From Phoebastria nigripes (Eukaryota > Chordata > Aves > Procellariiformes > Diomedeidae), in NCBI GenBank assembly GCA_035582835.1, contig JAYKAV010002109.1, positions 1,284,688 through 1,348,687 of the forward strand: a DNA stretch of 64,000 bases. Reading direction: 5' to 3'. The notes beneath the pieces are model-generated. The model saw nothing but the letters and a program-made list of their open reading frames with translations. It did no database searches and had not been told where the DNA came from. Both the position numbers and the translations under genes were made by a program. The stretch's first letter is position 1. Every line of letters begins with the position of its first letter. Positions 23,435 to 38,151 of this stretch are shown piece by piece.

Positions 23435-26400
23435 TTGCTGTTCTTTCTTCTTTTCTTTTCTGCCCTTTACTCTCAAGAACAGGGGGATTTCTAGTTGCAA
23501 GGTCAGACTGTGGGATTGAGGAGGCTGCTGCTGCTCCAGATGTGCTGGCAGAAGAGCCAGAGTTTTGGTGTGGGAAGGGTTTCCTCACGGGACTCCTAAG
23601 AGGAGGTCAAACTGCAGCTCTGATACAANGAGGCCAAGAAGACTCATGGTATTTGATGGGGGCCAGGCATGATAACTGGGGGCAGGACTGGGGTACTCAC
23701 TGAATATATCAACACTGTGAGGAGCTGGATGAAACCTGTTGTCCTCTGGGATGGGTGGCTGGAGGGTGGCCGACCCTGACACCTCCATGGACCACGGGGA
23801 CTTCGGGGAACACCACACAGGGTCACCTCCTTGCTCTTCTTCCCCTGCTTGGTTTGTTAGAGCCTTCCTGTAAGCTGGAGTCCAAACCGAGCTAACATGT
23901 CATGCGAACCGACAACTCAAAGTCTCAAGCAGATGATACAGGGTAGGTTAGACAAGGAATTGGGAGGGGGCAGTGCAAAGGATGGAGGAGATGGCAACAA
24001 GAACGTGCATGTATAAAGGCCAGGTGTGGACAGGGGAGATACCCAGAGAAGGGCAAGGGAAGGGGAGGACTCCCCAAAGGAGGCCCTGGATGCATTGCCA
24101 GAGAAGTGGGTGTGAAGACGAGCCCCCCAAAGCGATCCCCATCAGGTCTGGAGAATGAGGTTACACTTTACCTCTCACGAGCGGTCAGGCTTGCAGAATT
24201 AGCCCAGGCAGGACTACTGGGCCTTAGGAAGACCAGGTTCATGATGTGCAGCGTGAGAACCTGTTCTTGGAGGCTGAGGATGGGTCAGGAGAAGAGGGAC
24301 CGGGGTCTGTAGTGTGGGTGTGCTGGCGTGAAAGTGTGGGCAGTGATTAAGAGAAGGCGGCAGGGTCAAGGATGGTTTTGTGTAGTGCAGCAGCTGAGAG
24401 CACACTTGTGTCCTGAGGGGAGAGATCCTGCTTAGACCCGGGAGCTCAAAGCAGCAAGGGCTGGAAAAAATGTAAGAAACTAAATTCAGAGGAACATAAA
24501 GCAGAGGAGGATGAGGCAGGAGTGGCAGGCAAAAAGAAAACTACAGGAGGTGAGACAGCGTGCAAAAACACACAAGGCAGTGACAGAGTCTGAAAGAGAA
24601 GGGAAACCCCTAAAAACTGCATGATGGGGGTGGGGATGGGATGAAGGCTGGAGGTAAAGAGAGGAAGAGGAAAGAAGAGAGTTGTAGGGCGTTTTGGGAG
24701 AGGGAGGGAGGTCAGCAAGGGAAGGAGGGCTGCACTTCAGGATTTGGGACTGGGCGAGNGTAGCTGTAACCTGTCATTTCACTTCTAATGTGGCAAAAAG
24801 TGATTTCTTCACTCTCCTCCAAAGTCGCTAGAAGCCTGGGCTAATTAAGTGACAGTTTGAATTCTAGCTATACTAGGGAACCAGACACGTTCTGGAAGGG
24901 GTCATTTAGCTGTGTTAATAAGACACACACATGCGTGCTGAGGGGAGGAACCAGCCATCGGTCTACAGACTCTTTGCACTGGGAGTTTCAGGGCACTTTA
25001 GAAAGCCGAGTGATGCGGCAAATGTTCACGGCCACCTTGATGATGCTAGCTGCACTTCCCGTATGGCAGCAGATCTCTGTGCGAGCGGTGACTGCGTCAG
25101 AGGCATCAGCTCTTTCAGTATTTCACCAGAGGAACTTGCCTAGATAAGATACCTTTNGCCTCTGGGAAAGATTTTCCCTGATATAAAGGTGATAATTAAT
25201 TAACAACAACACAAATTTTAATGGCTTGGTAGACATCTGGAGGCTGAAGATTTGTTCTGTTAGTGCTTAATAAGAGCAATTTGATGCTTAGGCTGTAAAT
25301 CAGTTTGATTCCCTTTTCACAGGACAATGGGATAAGGCACAATTTCGGGGTACAGGCCATTTAGGGGTCTGGGACCATCCAAATCTGGAAAAAGCCTGAT
25401 CATGCTTTAGGGTTAAGGTAAGTTGCCACTTAGCACTGACTGACCCTCCATTGCCTTCTCCTCCTGGACCCCGAATGCCCACAGCTCCAGCCAGACACCA
25501 GACTCCAAGATGTTGAGCCCTTCATTAAATGTCATAAATGTCATGTCAATCCAGTGCACTGGACTGCTGCTTCCTTTACTGCTGGAGTTTCAAGCAATTT
25601 TCCTAAACACCTAAATAGTTTGTAGCCTGAATGAAAAAGCTCTTCAGCTTTGGCAACTGCTTTCACACTGGCTATTTAAGAAGGAGAAATCAGAAAGACA
25701 GCATTTCATGATAAAGCAAACATCTTTTTAACATGTTGCTGTTTCTTTCCTCTTCTGGGACTTCCTAAAATAGGTTGTTTCTCTTTGAATCTTGTGTGAA
25801 AAGGGTGGTAATCTCAACTTCAGTTCAGACTTGCTCAAAGTTATTTAGAGTAGGCTGGACTGTGTGACACTGGGGGAGAACGCCTAGTGGCAATGGCATC
25901 TGCCAGATGCACTTTCTACAGAAAAGCATGACCGTGGTGATGCCTGAGATCGGGGATGGAGACCTGGGTGCAGCTCTGCCTGCTCTGACCTAGCTGCACT
26001 CGAGCCAGCCCCAGCCTGGAAAGCACGTAGCTGCGGTCCCTGTGCTCTGCCGAGGGAGGACTCATCAGCCCAGGCACGTCCTTCCCTTGACGTGGATGAA
26101 ATAAAGCACACGAGGAAAGCAGGGGAAAAAAAGGAGGAATGGACCACAGAAAGCTTTTGGTGTGGGTTAATGAAGGGAGCGCACTGGTATTGGTGGCCCT
26201 GGATCTAGCAGGTATGGGGGGCACTCCCATTGCAAAGGGATGGGAAAGTCGCAGGGAAATGGAAGGTTTGGAGATGTTGCCCAAGCGCGAGAGGAGATGA
26301 AGAGTCTTTTTTGTGCAACAATTTCCATGCCTTGATGCCTGACAGCCCGTAGTCATTCTGAAACAAGCAGCTTTTGCTTCGTGACTGCGCGGGAGCTGCT

Positions 26401-29400
26401 CAGCCAGGGCTGTGCCCTCCGTTTCTGAGCAGCGGCGAGCCCAGAGTCAGCCCCCAGGTTGGCTGAGTCAGTGTGTTTGGGTGGCAGAAAACCACACCAA
26501 GAAACAATAGTATCAGTGGCCAGAGTCAGATGGGTATGCCTCCCTCCTTCTTCGTCAAGCTTGCAAACGTGATGCCTTATTTGGAAAAGCAATTTCTGCT
26601 TTGTGCCAAGGATAGGCAATCCCTTTTCTGCTCTGCTCTTGCTATAACAGTTCCTGCAAGGGCCCCCACCCAGCAGGACCTGTTTCTCCAGAGGACCATC
26701 CCTTATTGTCACCAGGACCCTACAGGATGTGTCTCCATTTGTTCCCGCACCTGGCACAGAGACTTGATGTCACAGTTCCAGCACTGGCCCTGTCTTCCAC
26801 TTGGTTTTTAGGGGCTGGTGTTAATATGGCGCAGTTGCTCCATCCCAGCCATAGGAGACCAATGAAGCTCCCTGTTCCCCTGATTTCTGTGGGAGAAGAA
26901 TGGAGCTGGGGAACTTCCTGTGAAGAAAACCTCAGCCCTTGTCACTCTCTGAGATCATGAAGCTGTTGATGGTATCCTACTGCAAATACAACCTTTTTAA
27001 CTAGCCGCTGTGGAAAAGAGGACTGAGAGAAGGTGCAAAGTTGGGTGAGATGGTAGGACGTCTTCAGCACTGTCTCTAGTTGGCATTTTTTGGAATAAAG
27101 CACTTGCTCTCCTGAGACGAATGAACTAAATTATTACCAGAAATGACTGCAAGGACAGCATTCAGCAATCCCATCATTGTTAGCCTAAATATTTGGAGAA
27201 TTATGTTATTCTTTCACAGGCACAAATCTCTCTTCACAAAAGGAAGCAGTAGTGGGGATGGCTGACTAATCTGGGAAATGACAGAAGACATCAGCCGGGG
27301 AACAACGTTGTTTCTGTTTCATCGAAGAAGACAGGGTTCATGTGGTTTCCACTCAAAATGCAAACCAAAAGGTGAGAGTTTGTGCTGTCTTTTCTGAGAA
27401 GTGGACCAGAGCGTGCAGCCCCTGCCGCAGAGGTACAGGTACAGGCACGGGGCTGACCGCGCTGCCTCAGCCTCCCTGGGGTGCTGCAGCCAAAGTGCTT
27501 CATGGTGTTCCGGCAGCTGGGTGCGCTTCCGCTTGCCTGATCCACACCTGGGTTTGGAGGGGTCTTTGGGACAGGGAGCAGTAATTTCAGGGTCTCCTGC
27601 CAGGGAAAATTTCTGGAAGGAGGGCTTTTAGGGACCCTTTAACCTGCTCCGATCCTTTCACCTTGTGCAAAATGAAAGGATGGGCTTGTCAGGCCAAAAC
27701 TCCAGACGAGGACCCAGAGACATCCTTTTGCTGTGGTTCGGCTGGTGGAGGACCTCAGCAAGCCATGAGAACTGGCCCATGTGCCATTAGCTGATCATAC
27801 TCCGTACAAGAACACTACATATGTGTGGTTGTAAAAGACAAGGTTTGAATTTTTACCTTTCTGTAGGCATTATGGGATTGGCTTTACCAGATGCTGAACA
27901 CCTCCAGGTCTTGCTGTGTTCGATGGCAGGCAGGGATTCCCGGTGTCTTGCAGGTTAGTGTCCGAAGTCCCTTGCGTGGTTAACCACCTTAGAAAAGAGA
28001 TAAGTTAAAGACATCGTGAAGACTTTTGACTGCTGATTTGAAAAGCTGGATTTCCTTGGGGTTTTTTATGGTTCCAACATGTCAACCTGTAATAAATAGA
28101 AAAGCCACGCTGTCGGGAGATGCTGTCCTGATAGAGCCAATTGCTGCTTCCTCTTCCTGTTTTGTACATGTAACAAATGAGTGCTTCTGTAGATGGCCGA
28201 GATATAGCTTTCTTTAAGCTGTGCCTTCATTATTTCACAAGTCACGCTGCAGACGTACCAGTCAAGAAATGAGAAACGTTCAGCGTTGCTTTGGGGATGA
28301 CATGTTTTCAGGCAAAAGCAGCAGAATGTTTTCCCGTTCCTGGAGGTTTCATTTATCGGGAGCTGGGAAATTATATTAATTCTCCTGGTTTTGTTAGAAC
28401 TGATGTGAAATCTGTATTATATGCAAATCTGTCCGAAGTATTCTATCATTCTAATACTTTTTTTCCAGAATGGGACAGACCTAAGGTGCATTTATTGTCC
28501 CTTAGACTGGAACTGGGTGTGAGGGTCTATGCAGGTCAGCAGTGACTTTAGGCTTCATAATCTGGGTTACTGGGAGTCTGTCCAGGTAATCTTAACTAGC
28601 ATTTACTTTCAAACTGACAAAAGGTTGTGCTTCGATTTTCTAGTTTTATTTCAGATACTGACACTAGCTTTATTGCTTCTTACCACTTTTTTTGTAAAAA
28701 AATATTCTGACATACAAATTTTTAAAAATAAAAATAGTCTATCAGAGATTTTTTGTTACAGTTCCCCCCCCCCCCCAATAGTAAAGTAGCATTTTAATTT
28801 TCTGATGTTTATTTCTTGATAGCAGAGTTTTCTGATTAGATAAACTACCAGGGTTGTTTTTCTCTGGAAGATGAGAAAAACATCTCTGGAAAATTCAACA
28901 ATACACAAGAAAATATTTCTCATGGGGAAATTTTGCTCTCATCTTCTTTTGGAAAGTAATCAAAAAAGCCAGAAATAGTATATGCAAGTTGGCTTTCTCT
29001 TTTTGGAAAGGGAATGGGATAAATATCATGAAGATATGTGAATTTTTGGTATCAAAATTATTTCGGGGCTTGTATCACTTGGAAATTTTTTAAAATCTAA
29101 ACTGAAAGGCAAGTTCACGTGCATTACTGAATCTTAACATTGATAATAGAGACACTTTACAATTAACTAAACCCATATTTATCTAGTGCATCATTTGATA
29201 TACATTGCTGTTAGGTATTTGAGGATGGCCAGATAATTATCTATGACATAATATAAGTCAAGTAAATTACCACAGAACATCAGAGATCATGTTAATCCAC
29301 TTGTACTTGAATAAGATTGTAGGCCCTGCCAACTGGCATCNAGCAGAGGCTTTTCTTCAGAAATATCCATCAGGATACAAACCCCTGCCTTTCAGTAGAA

Positions 29401-32400
29401 CAGTTCCACATTAGCAGCTGTACAAATACACCCACGTGGAAGTCAGACCCAGATTTTCCTTAGTGCTAGATGGCCTCGTGCTAGGGCTGCTTCAGGGACA
29501 GGGCATTCAAACCCCCGCAGTCCATGTGCTCCGTCGTCGGGAGGGTCCCGGGTGCTGGCCAAGCCCAGCAGCATCCCTCGGGAGCGTCCCTCGGGAGCGT
29601 CCCTCGGGCTCCCTGGGGCTGTGGGAGGGAGTCCTGCGCACCAGTGGAGGTGGCCGGCCGCTTCCCAGGGGCCATCCCTGGAGCTCCGCAGAGATCTGCA
29701 CTTTGTGATTTACACCTCTGAAAAAGCTGGTCATTTAAAATGGCCTGATTTGCCAAAGGTTTTGTTTTGTTTTGTTTTAATTAAGAAGAAACACCAGGTC
29801 AGCTAAAACCTGCAAAATCAATCTTTGCTGATCAAACACACACCGCCATGGGCTTAACCCTTTAATTACTTCCTTTATCTACCAGCACTTTTCCTTTTTA
29901 TCAAGGTTGCACCTATGCTCATCTGTTCTTATTCACAGTTTTACCCTAGAAAGACATGGGGAACACAAGTATATGACTGGCTAAGCTCGTTCCCAGGAGA
30001 AAATTCATTCTTCTACTCCTACACATTAACTACCAGGACAACTTGTGGTAAGTTGCCTGGTGTGCCTGGAAGCTCTGCACACAAAGGTTATTTTGCCCCA
30101 TTGTAGATGCTGAGAAGAGAGGCCAGTTGTCTCCAGTGGGTCACTGCAGGACCAGGACAGTCAGCAGCGGGAAGAGGAGTTGTAAGCATCCTGCTTGCCT
30201 TAAGCAGGGGCTTGGGAAAAGGACGTGGGACCAGAGCTCCGGGTGACGAGCCAGCATCCTTTTGCTGCAGTGTTGTATTGCTTTGTGGTGTGCCAGTCTA
30301 CAGAACGGCTTCTGCCACCGAGATCTGTCCTGTGACTGTGTGCACTGGCCGTGCGTCCAGTGTAAGTGGTCCCTACTGTTTCATTTCACACTTTCCTTTT
30401 TTAATTTGCAATTGCCACAGTGCTTTATGTGGCAGACTTTTAAATGAAGAGAGTAGTTACTGTCCTATATCCATAGCTTCTGTGCTCTGATCTCAACTTG
30501 TGACAGATCTGGAACAGAAAACATCTTCACTGTTTTGTCCAAAGAGCATCTTTCTTATTATTTCTTCTTAGGATAGTACCTCTTGATTTCTGGACTATAT
30601 TTAGGTCATATGAATAATCTGTGTCAGGAGGACGATGCTGTTACTGACTGGTTCATACAAGGAAAGACCCATGTCCCTGTCTAAGCTGAGATCGCTGGTG
30701 GGCATCCTTGGAGCTCAGTAGTCCTGGGATTCTAACATTCACGAAGGAGTGAATGCAACAGGAAGGCACCGGTGCCAGATGGACCCTGCATGAAGGGGGA
30801 GAGAAATAAGATCTTTGAAGGATATAGTTAAAAAAATAGCAAAGCTAACATAGCAAAAGCCTAATCAAGCTCTCAGAGAAAGGAGAAAGCAGGCTGCAAA
30901 CCATGCTGATGGTTAAACACACACCTTCATGCCTGTGCAGAGGAGTTTGTCAACCAACCAAAATATCAGGGGAGCTAATACCAACCCAAACAATCAATTT
31001 GGAATCAAAATAAACTGTAGCACTTAATGGCAACATAGCAACAGATAAACATTTTGCCTCCTCTAACAACTAATGCAAGGGTAGGATATGCAATTGCATT
31101 ATGAGAATTTAAATCAACAAAAATTGAGACATCCAGCATGAGAATGATAATACAGATCATCAGCTATGCAAAGTAATTTGGTTAAAATCACTAGAGGAAA
31201 TAGTATTAGAAATTTCCTGTTCTTTGAGCATTCAAGTGCTCAACTTGTTGGTTGTTTTTTTTTTTTTTCTTGTTGATTTAAAAGGAAAAATGTAAAGAGA
31301 AAACCCCCTGACGAACGATGACATACTGAAGTAGGCTCTTTGTTCAAACCTGAGATTCAGATAAGGGGACCCTGTATACCAGGAATCTGTGAGAAGATGC
31401 TCTTACAGCTACTGGTGTCCACCTACAACACTTGTATTTCTGCTTCTAGAACAGATCGCGGAAGATATCACCAGGAAGTTTTATGAAATAGTAGAAGCTT
31501 GGGCTTTAATAGTTACATCCTCTTATTTCCTGAATGTCACTGGTGGAACTGCCTGAAAATAATTCATGTTCTCGGTCAGAGAGATGAGTTGTGTGGCATA
31601 TACTGCCACGCTGAGCTGCTTGTGCTCTCATCCAGTTGTTATCCACTGCTTCAAAACTTCCCATACTCCTGTCCCATGTTTTCTGCTTGGATTTAATTAG
31701 GTGTGGTCTCAGGCCCCAAATGATATGCCTGGTCCAGGCTGGCTATAAGCTTCTGATCAGCTCCGAAAGCGTCTTCCCCGGGCTGTGAATCAAGCCCTTC
31801 AATTATATAACCTGCTGCTCTCTGTGGCTGCTCTTATCTGATGTGCTGAGAAGTGGGTGCTTTTTTTTTTAAAAAAAAACACCAGCCCCTCACTGGAGAA
31901 GGATGCGACTGTTTTTCTGCCATGACTCAACTGCTCTGTGCATTGCTACCGTCTGCAGGATGAAAAGTTGATTTTGGCTTTTACCGAGCGAGCTAACTAT
32001 CACGTAAGGCATATGTTTGTAGATTTAAGAATCTCTCAAAATAGGATAAAAATGGACTGAAGAGGATCGCATTTTTCCTTCCCTTCTGCTCCTCCTTGCT
32101 CAGCTCCATGTGTAACTGCCAGTCCCTGGTTAAAAGACTTGTTCTCCACTGGACTTAAAACCAGGGGATTTTACAGTAGGTGGTGTGTAAGCATCTGCCA
32201 ACGGGCACCTGCAGGACTTTTCACGAACGGGTATTTGCTCTAGATTAGCTCAAAAGCAGTGGATGTTTTGATGTCCATCCACAATGAAAAAATGCTACCA
32301 GGCCAGCCCAGCTGTAACTCCCTCNCTGCCCTAGCGAAGGCAGCGCAGCCTGCTCACCCGTGGTACTCCCGGGAGAAAGCATCACTGCTCGGTCCTGAGC

Positions 32401-32877
32401 TGAAACGCCTGGCAATAGTGACGGGCTGCTAATGCTCGATGGGCGCTCAGTGAGTGCTCTGTGGGGCACGAGCACGTGATACCAGCACGATCTTAAGCCT
32501 TCGTGGTTAATAGGAATTGCAGAAATCGGGAAAAAATTGTGAAATGATGTCTTTCACCTCCAGGGCTCATGTAAAGCACAAAGCGGAGGGGACCACATTA
32601 GTCCTGACTGTTACGTATCCGGTCCTGGGACAGACAACTGCAGCCTCCAAAGCCGCCCATCAGGAGCCTTCTACACACATTAAATTCACATCACGCAGAC
32701 TGCCTACATGGACAGACAATGTGAGATAACTTTCCATTGACTGCAATGGAAGCCATCTTGCTGTCCCAATGATGGAGTGAGGAGTGTCCTCCTTCCAGCC
32801 GAGCGTAAGCTCTGTTTAATAGACATGCTCGAATTGTCCTTTACAGACCACGCACATAAAATGCCATGAATATGCTT
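23435..32877. other. Intergenic block, no gene supported
   Basis: No protein family, RNA gene or clear transposon recognised in about 9.4 kb. The sequence is purine-rich at 23.9-24.8 kb and AT-rich at 28.3-29.4 kb. Low-complexity items are a C run near 28765-28777, a (TTTTG)n run at 29760-29778, a 13-bp tandem repeat at 29574-29608 and a T run near 31255-31269. Open frames are short and contradictory between strands. Confidence 0.6.
29574..29608. repeat. 13-bp tandem repeat
   Basis: tccctcgggagcg at 29574-29586 and 29587-29599, then a partial third copy to 29608. Lies in a locally GC-rich patch. Confidence 0.9.
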
Positions 32878-32935
32878 TAGAATAGAATAGTTCAGTTGGA
32901 AGGCACCTACAACAGTCATCTAGTCCAACTGAAAC
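32878..32935 (-). mobile_element. Short CR1 LINE 3' end fragment
   Basis: tagaatagaatagttcag, then ttggaaggcacctacaac and agtcatctagtccaact, matches the terminal part of bird CR1 elements read as complement. The element lies on the minus strand, and only about 60 bases can be recognised. Confidence 0.85.
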
Positions 32936-35900
32936 TACCAGGACTCTTCCTCAGCTCGGTTAGGAGACTGCCAGTGCTTTTGGAGTGAGGAATCTCAGCT
33001 CAGCCCCTCTTAGACACCAAGTGCCAAGTCTCTTTGCCTGTGAAGTAAAATAGCTACAAACCACGCATGACTTTGCCAGTGTAAACCAAGCATCATTTTT
33101 CATTCAGCAATGTTTTTAAAACCTTGATATTTTCACTAATCACTACATTCATGTAAGCTAGNCCCATTGCTAAAAATGCTAATCACAGGCTGCCGCAGTT
33201 GTACAACTAATCATTTCTTGTCAAACCAGCGGTGCAATATCTTTCCAAAAACTTTGGGTTTTTTTTCTCTTTATTAATTTCGTTATGCAATCCTCAATAT
33301 TTTGAAATGCACTTTAAGGTTTTGCACTTTGATAGTCTTTTCCTATGGTGGAAAGAATTAATAATGCATTTAAACCAATTTAAACCAATTACATGTTTTT
33401 TCATGTTGGGCTCATTCAAAAATCATTCTCGGGCAGATAATAGATGGAGGACAAATGACAGGCAAGAAACAAGTGATTAGAAAGTAAAAAGTGCACTGGA
33501 AGCTGCCTAAATAACATCCAAGGACAATGGTAAAATTAATGGGCTAGTAAAGATGATTTTTAATGGTAGATCAAAAAACAGTACTCTGTAGTGAGAGCAC
33601 GATATATTGCCCTTAGTGTGCTTTGCTGTATTTCATGCAATGAAGCACACACAGGAAACAAGTCACCTTTATTACCATGCCTGTCAAAGTCAAATTTTGC
33701 AGGAAGAAACGCTCCCGATTCCTCCCGACATGGGTGCAGGACTGGGGAGGGCACCAGGATGGCTCCGTACCTGCTCCGAGACGGGGAGTAAACCCCTGGT
33801 CCTGCTCACCCACAGCCCGGCGCACACCAAAGGCAGCGGAGGATGCAGTTTTACTGGGGTGGTTTTGTTTCCTGGCACTACGTCAAGTCTTACACAGCTC
33901 TGGATTTGATTTTCCTCCAGTTTACAAGGGAAAAAATTTCTGTCAAGTGCAGACTATGAATATTGCAAAGTAATAAAAGAGTCTCTTGGAAAAGTTGTTC
34001 TGCTCGTTCTCAGGAAGAATGTTAACCTTTCAGGTCTGAGCAAAACCGTGGGACTCGCTTTTCTCCTAACATTACTCCCACTTCCCACGGAGCAGAAATA
34101 AGGAGCATCCCTGGGAGAAAGGATTTCTCCCTTAAAATCTGAGCGTGCAAACTTTCCCCATCAGCTTCAGCTAAGCACGGGCACACATTCTACATATTCA
34201 CGTATCTTGATCTAATTCCTGGAAACCAAAATCAGCTTGGGACCCCTCTCTATCAGGAAGTTATTCCAATGTTTACTCCCAAATGACCTTTTTATTTTAA
34301 TTTAGTACTATTATTTCCAGTTCTAACCTGACGTATCACTTCCAACAATTATTCTCTCTTCCTGGTGTTAATAACCTCTGACTGTTGTGTGTTCCCGCTT
34401 CCCCTCCCTTGCTTGGGCATTTCTAAATCACATTGCAAATCTCTGACTGTTAGATTCAGCGAAGTGTATTAAACCTCTTTGGCTTGATTTCAAATGTCTC
34501 CAGCTATTTAATTGCTTTTAAGACTTTAAGCCATCATGCTTTAAGACATGCTTATCTGCAAGAGCTCCCTGGGCGGAGAGCAAAACCATCAGCAATAAGT
34601 GACCAACTAGCTCTGGAGATGCAGCCCAAAAGTCATTCAACATAATTCCTATTTTCCTTCCTCTTTTGCAGCCAGATGAGTTGAGTCAACACAACAATCA
34701 AATCAGAACAACTTTGAATTAAAAGAAATGACGAGATAAGAGTGTAAGATGGGACTAGCTGTACAATGAAGCATGAAACAGCAACTGCACCAACTGATTG
34801 TCCTTTTTCAGAATAATGGTTCTTAATTCTCTTTAGTACTAAAGCTTCTGAGCTCCATCTGGGTAAAATAGAGGTGTTTCTTGCCAGGGGCATTAATTTT
34901 AATGTTCTTTTATGATACCAGGCAAAGTAAAGTATCTTACAATGAACAAGAACTGAATTTCTAACACTTAATAAACTAATTGGTACAGCCATGCTGAGGA
35001 ACCATGAAATATCCTTCTTTCTGATTTGGGAAATAGGACAAAAACCCAGCAGATGAAATGAAGGAGAGTATGGAAATGGAAGGAAAGGAACACATCTGAG
35101 GTGCTGGGATGGTGTCTGTGGACCACCTGTAGTTGGGTTGAGAAGCCTGCTGAGGGCAGGAGGCTAAGTAGAAATATATTCTTTTGTTTTCCACCTTCCT
35201 TTCACTGAGATGTGTAAGCTTCAGAAACCATCCAGTGTGAAGTAGGGTTGGAAGAGCTGAAAGGCAGTCTGAGCCTGTCCCCTCATTTCTAACCCCAAAG
35301 GATCACCACTTAAAAATGAGCCTTGCTAGTCTCAAGCCGGACGATACCAGAAACTCACCCTCATTGCAAAAACCCACTCAAAAGTCAGAGTCAGTAAAGG
35401 CCTATAAAGAACAAAGCATGCTCAGGTTTTTATTATGGAAAATAGTTCCTTACTTTTGTATTGACCTATTAATTCTGAGTTTGAATAAACAATATATTAA
35501 TTTGGGGGGGCTTAACATACCGAGATTCTTGCTTTCGTCTCACTCCAGATATATCAAATACCCTACAATGGAGTTTAGTCATACANAAGAGGACCGCCTC
35601 ATGGCCTGTCTGTCCTGACAACTGCTCTACAGTCCTCTCCTCTTAATGTGCTGGGAAGAGGGAAGAAAGTTGCAGAAAGTTCCCAAATCTATAAACAAAC
35701 CAGGGAGGCACACACACTTAATGAAGTTTGGGGAGAATGTGTAGCAGAAGCATCTCTAGCTGTGGTTGCCCCAGTCACTTGCTGATGGGAGTGGTCTCTG
35801 CTGGGTTGTGCAAACTTGCTCAGCCATCAGCTGTTCTTCAGGAGAAGACAGACTGCTGATCACAAGAGGAGATGAGTTACATGCAGGTCATCCTGTCATC

Positions 35901-38076
35901 TGGGTTGGGAAAGGAAAGGGGAGCAGCTAAGGAAGCTAGTGTGAAAGCTTTTTTCCTTAAAAAACAAACAAAAAAAACCCCACACAAGATCATCTCCCTT
36001 GTGATCACTGGTAACTAAAATGCAGTGGTACCCCGTGTGGTGGCGGAGGCTGGGAACAACCCGCAGCCCAGGCTGTAGTCCTTGGTCAGCCACTTCTAGG
36101 GAAAGCCACACCATTGGGCTCAGACTGAGGGTAATGAACATGCCATAAAATGATTCATTAGTGTTGATCTCAAATTTAATACAGCAGCAATTAAAATCAT
36201 AGCTTTATAGTCATATTGACTCTGAGTTTTGGCAACAGCATTTAAAATCCAAAGACAACGTGTCTGTTTCCATTCATCTGAAGATCGCTCAAAATACAAA
36301 AATATTGCTGGAAAAGAAAAATTCTCCTATGGGGGATGACAAATAACATACCCTGTCCAGCAGATATCAGTGGAGCTTCTGCAAAACTGAGACGTGCTCA
36401 TGTTGGAATTAATGCCTTTTTAGTCTCTTCCAGTAAATTTCCAAGTGCTGAGAAGCAGAGAGCTAGAGGAGTACTGTAGTTGCTAGTTATTACTGTACTA
36501 CTGTAGTACTAGTTACTACTCCAGTAAAGACTGGAGTTCATTACCCATTGCCAAGCAACATCTTAAACCCCTCTTTGTGCTGCTTCTGATCCATCATCTT
36601 GTGAGTTACAGAGATGCCGGGCAGTCAGTGCCCAGAGGTACCACTGGTGGAGACAGGTCTTTCCCCAACTTCCTATGAGCTCCCTGAAGTCATTTTTATG
36701 AGGTTTTGTTTCAAATTTGCAACACTTGGAGTACGCGTAGATATAAAGCACACCAGCACAGTTGTATCTTTTACTCTGTGGCTGTTTGCGCATCAAAACC
36801 ACGTTGGCTTTGCGAGGTCAGGGTCAGGAGTGACTTCTGACCTTGGACTGACACAAAAACCCACAGCCAATGCCAACCTCTTCTCAGGAGAATTCAGACT
36901 TCTGTGCAAACTGTCTGTGAGATTTATGGCTGACGCTTGCTCCTTGAAGATCATCCTACATCATGAAAACTGGCCTTTTTTGGCCATCTGAATACTTCTG
37001 AGATAAGTCAGCTATGCTTCTGTTTAACTTACAGGCTGAGACTGACAAGGAATTGATGTTAAAGGCCTTTCATTCAGACACTTGTGCTTAATCTAGGTGG
37101 CTGCTCTCTGCCTGGCAGCCTTCGTAGCTGTTTTTCCAGGGCCTTTCCTGATGCACACCATGTTTTACACTCACGCAAGTCATGTAGGGTTACTGTATAC
37201 CTTGTACTTTGTACTTGCCTGTCCTCCATGAAGGGCAGCAGACCCAAGCAGAGCAACCCAGTTAGAGACGATGACTTCTGCAGAAAGTGGAGCATTTTGC
37301 GCCCACTCAGTGCTAAACCTAACAACTGATTTCTGCATTGTCTTCTGATTAATTTACCCACATTCAAGTTCTTCCATTGCCCTCAAAAATCAGATTTCAG
37401 CTTCTCATTCCTGCCTTTAATTCTAGAACAGAATTAAAAAGCATCAAGCTGATGTTTTCCAAGCTCTCAGAATTTCACTGCAAGAACCACAAGCCATTAG
37501 TTCAGCTGCAGTCTTGGCTTGCTCCATTATTTATTTAGTTGTACTTGTATGCATTATTTTTTTTATGTTGTGTTTTCCTTCTAGTTTTTCCCACAAAGCT
37601 TTTTTCTGAGGCGCAGCAGGACTCCATGGAACAGGATCATCATTATTTAGCCTTTATTTTTGTTTTACAGACATCAGAGATTTTGGAAGGAGTAGCTGTT
37701 CTAGCAAATCCATAGGGCCGTGTCAGTGCAGAAGTCAGCATGAGTACCCGCCACATCTTCCTGCCAAGGACCAGCAAGTACTTCTGCATCTCTGCAACCA
37801 CATTGACTGCTGCCAGCCATAACAGATGGGTCCTGGGTCCTATTTTACACATCCCAGTGCTCTCTTCAAAAGAGAGGAAAAAGCAAATCCCAATAAAACT
37901 ATAGAAAGCTGGGGATCCTTTAGCCTTCTTTGTGCAGGTTGTGGCAATAACCACTGGCATTAGCACCATCACCTGTGCCCACTGGGGTGGGTTTGGGGGG
38001 AGGCAGGTAACACACCATCTGCAGTTTCAGCTGGCAGTGAAAGTCATTTTCTTCTGAAAACCACTGGAGTGGCCTT

Positions 38077-38151
38077 AAAAAACCAACCAACCAAAAAACA
38101 AACACAAAAAACCAAAACCAACCAAAAAAAAAAACCCCAACAACCAACAAA
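38077..38151. repeat. A/C-rich low-complexity tract
   Basis: About 75 bases almost entirely A and C (aaaaaaccaaccaacc and similar), with no G or T until the edge. Typical simple-sequence DNA. Confidence 0.95.

Noticed and set aside
35240..35320. CR1-like phrase (gtagggttggaagagctg)
   Set aside because: Only a short, loose resemblance; without a library alignment it cannot be told from chance.
37643..37972. 109-codon minus-strand frame with a hydrophobic segment
   Set aside because: No recognisable family, overlaps open plus-strand sequence, and has no supporting context.
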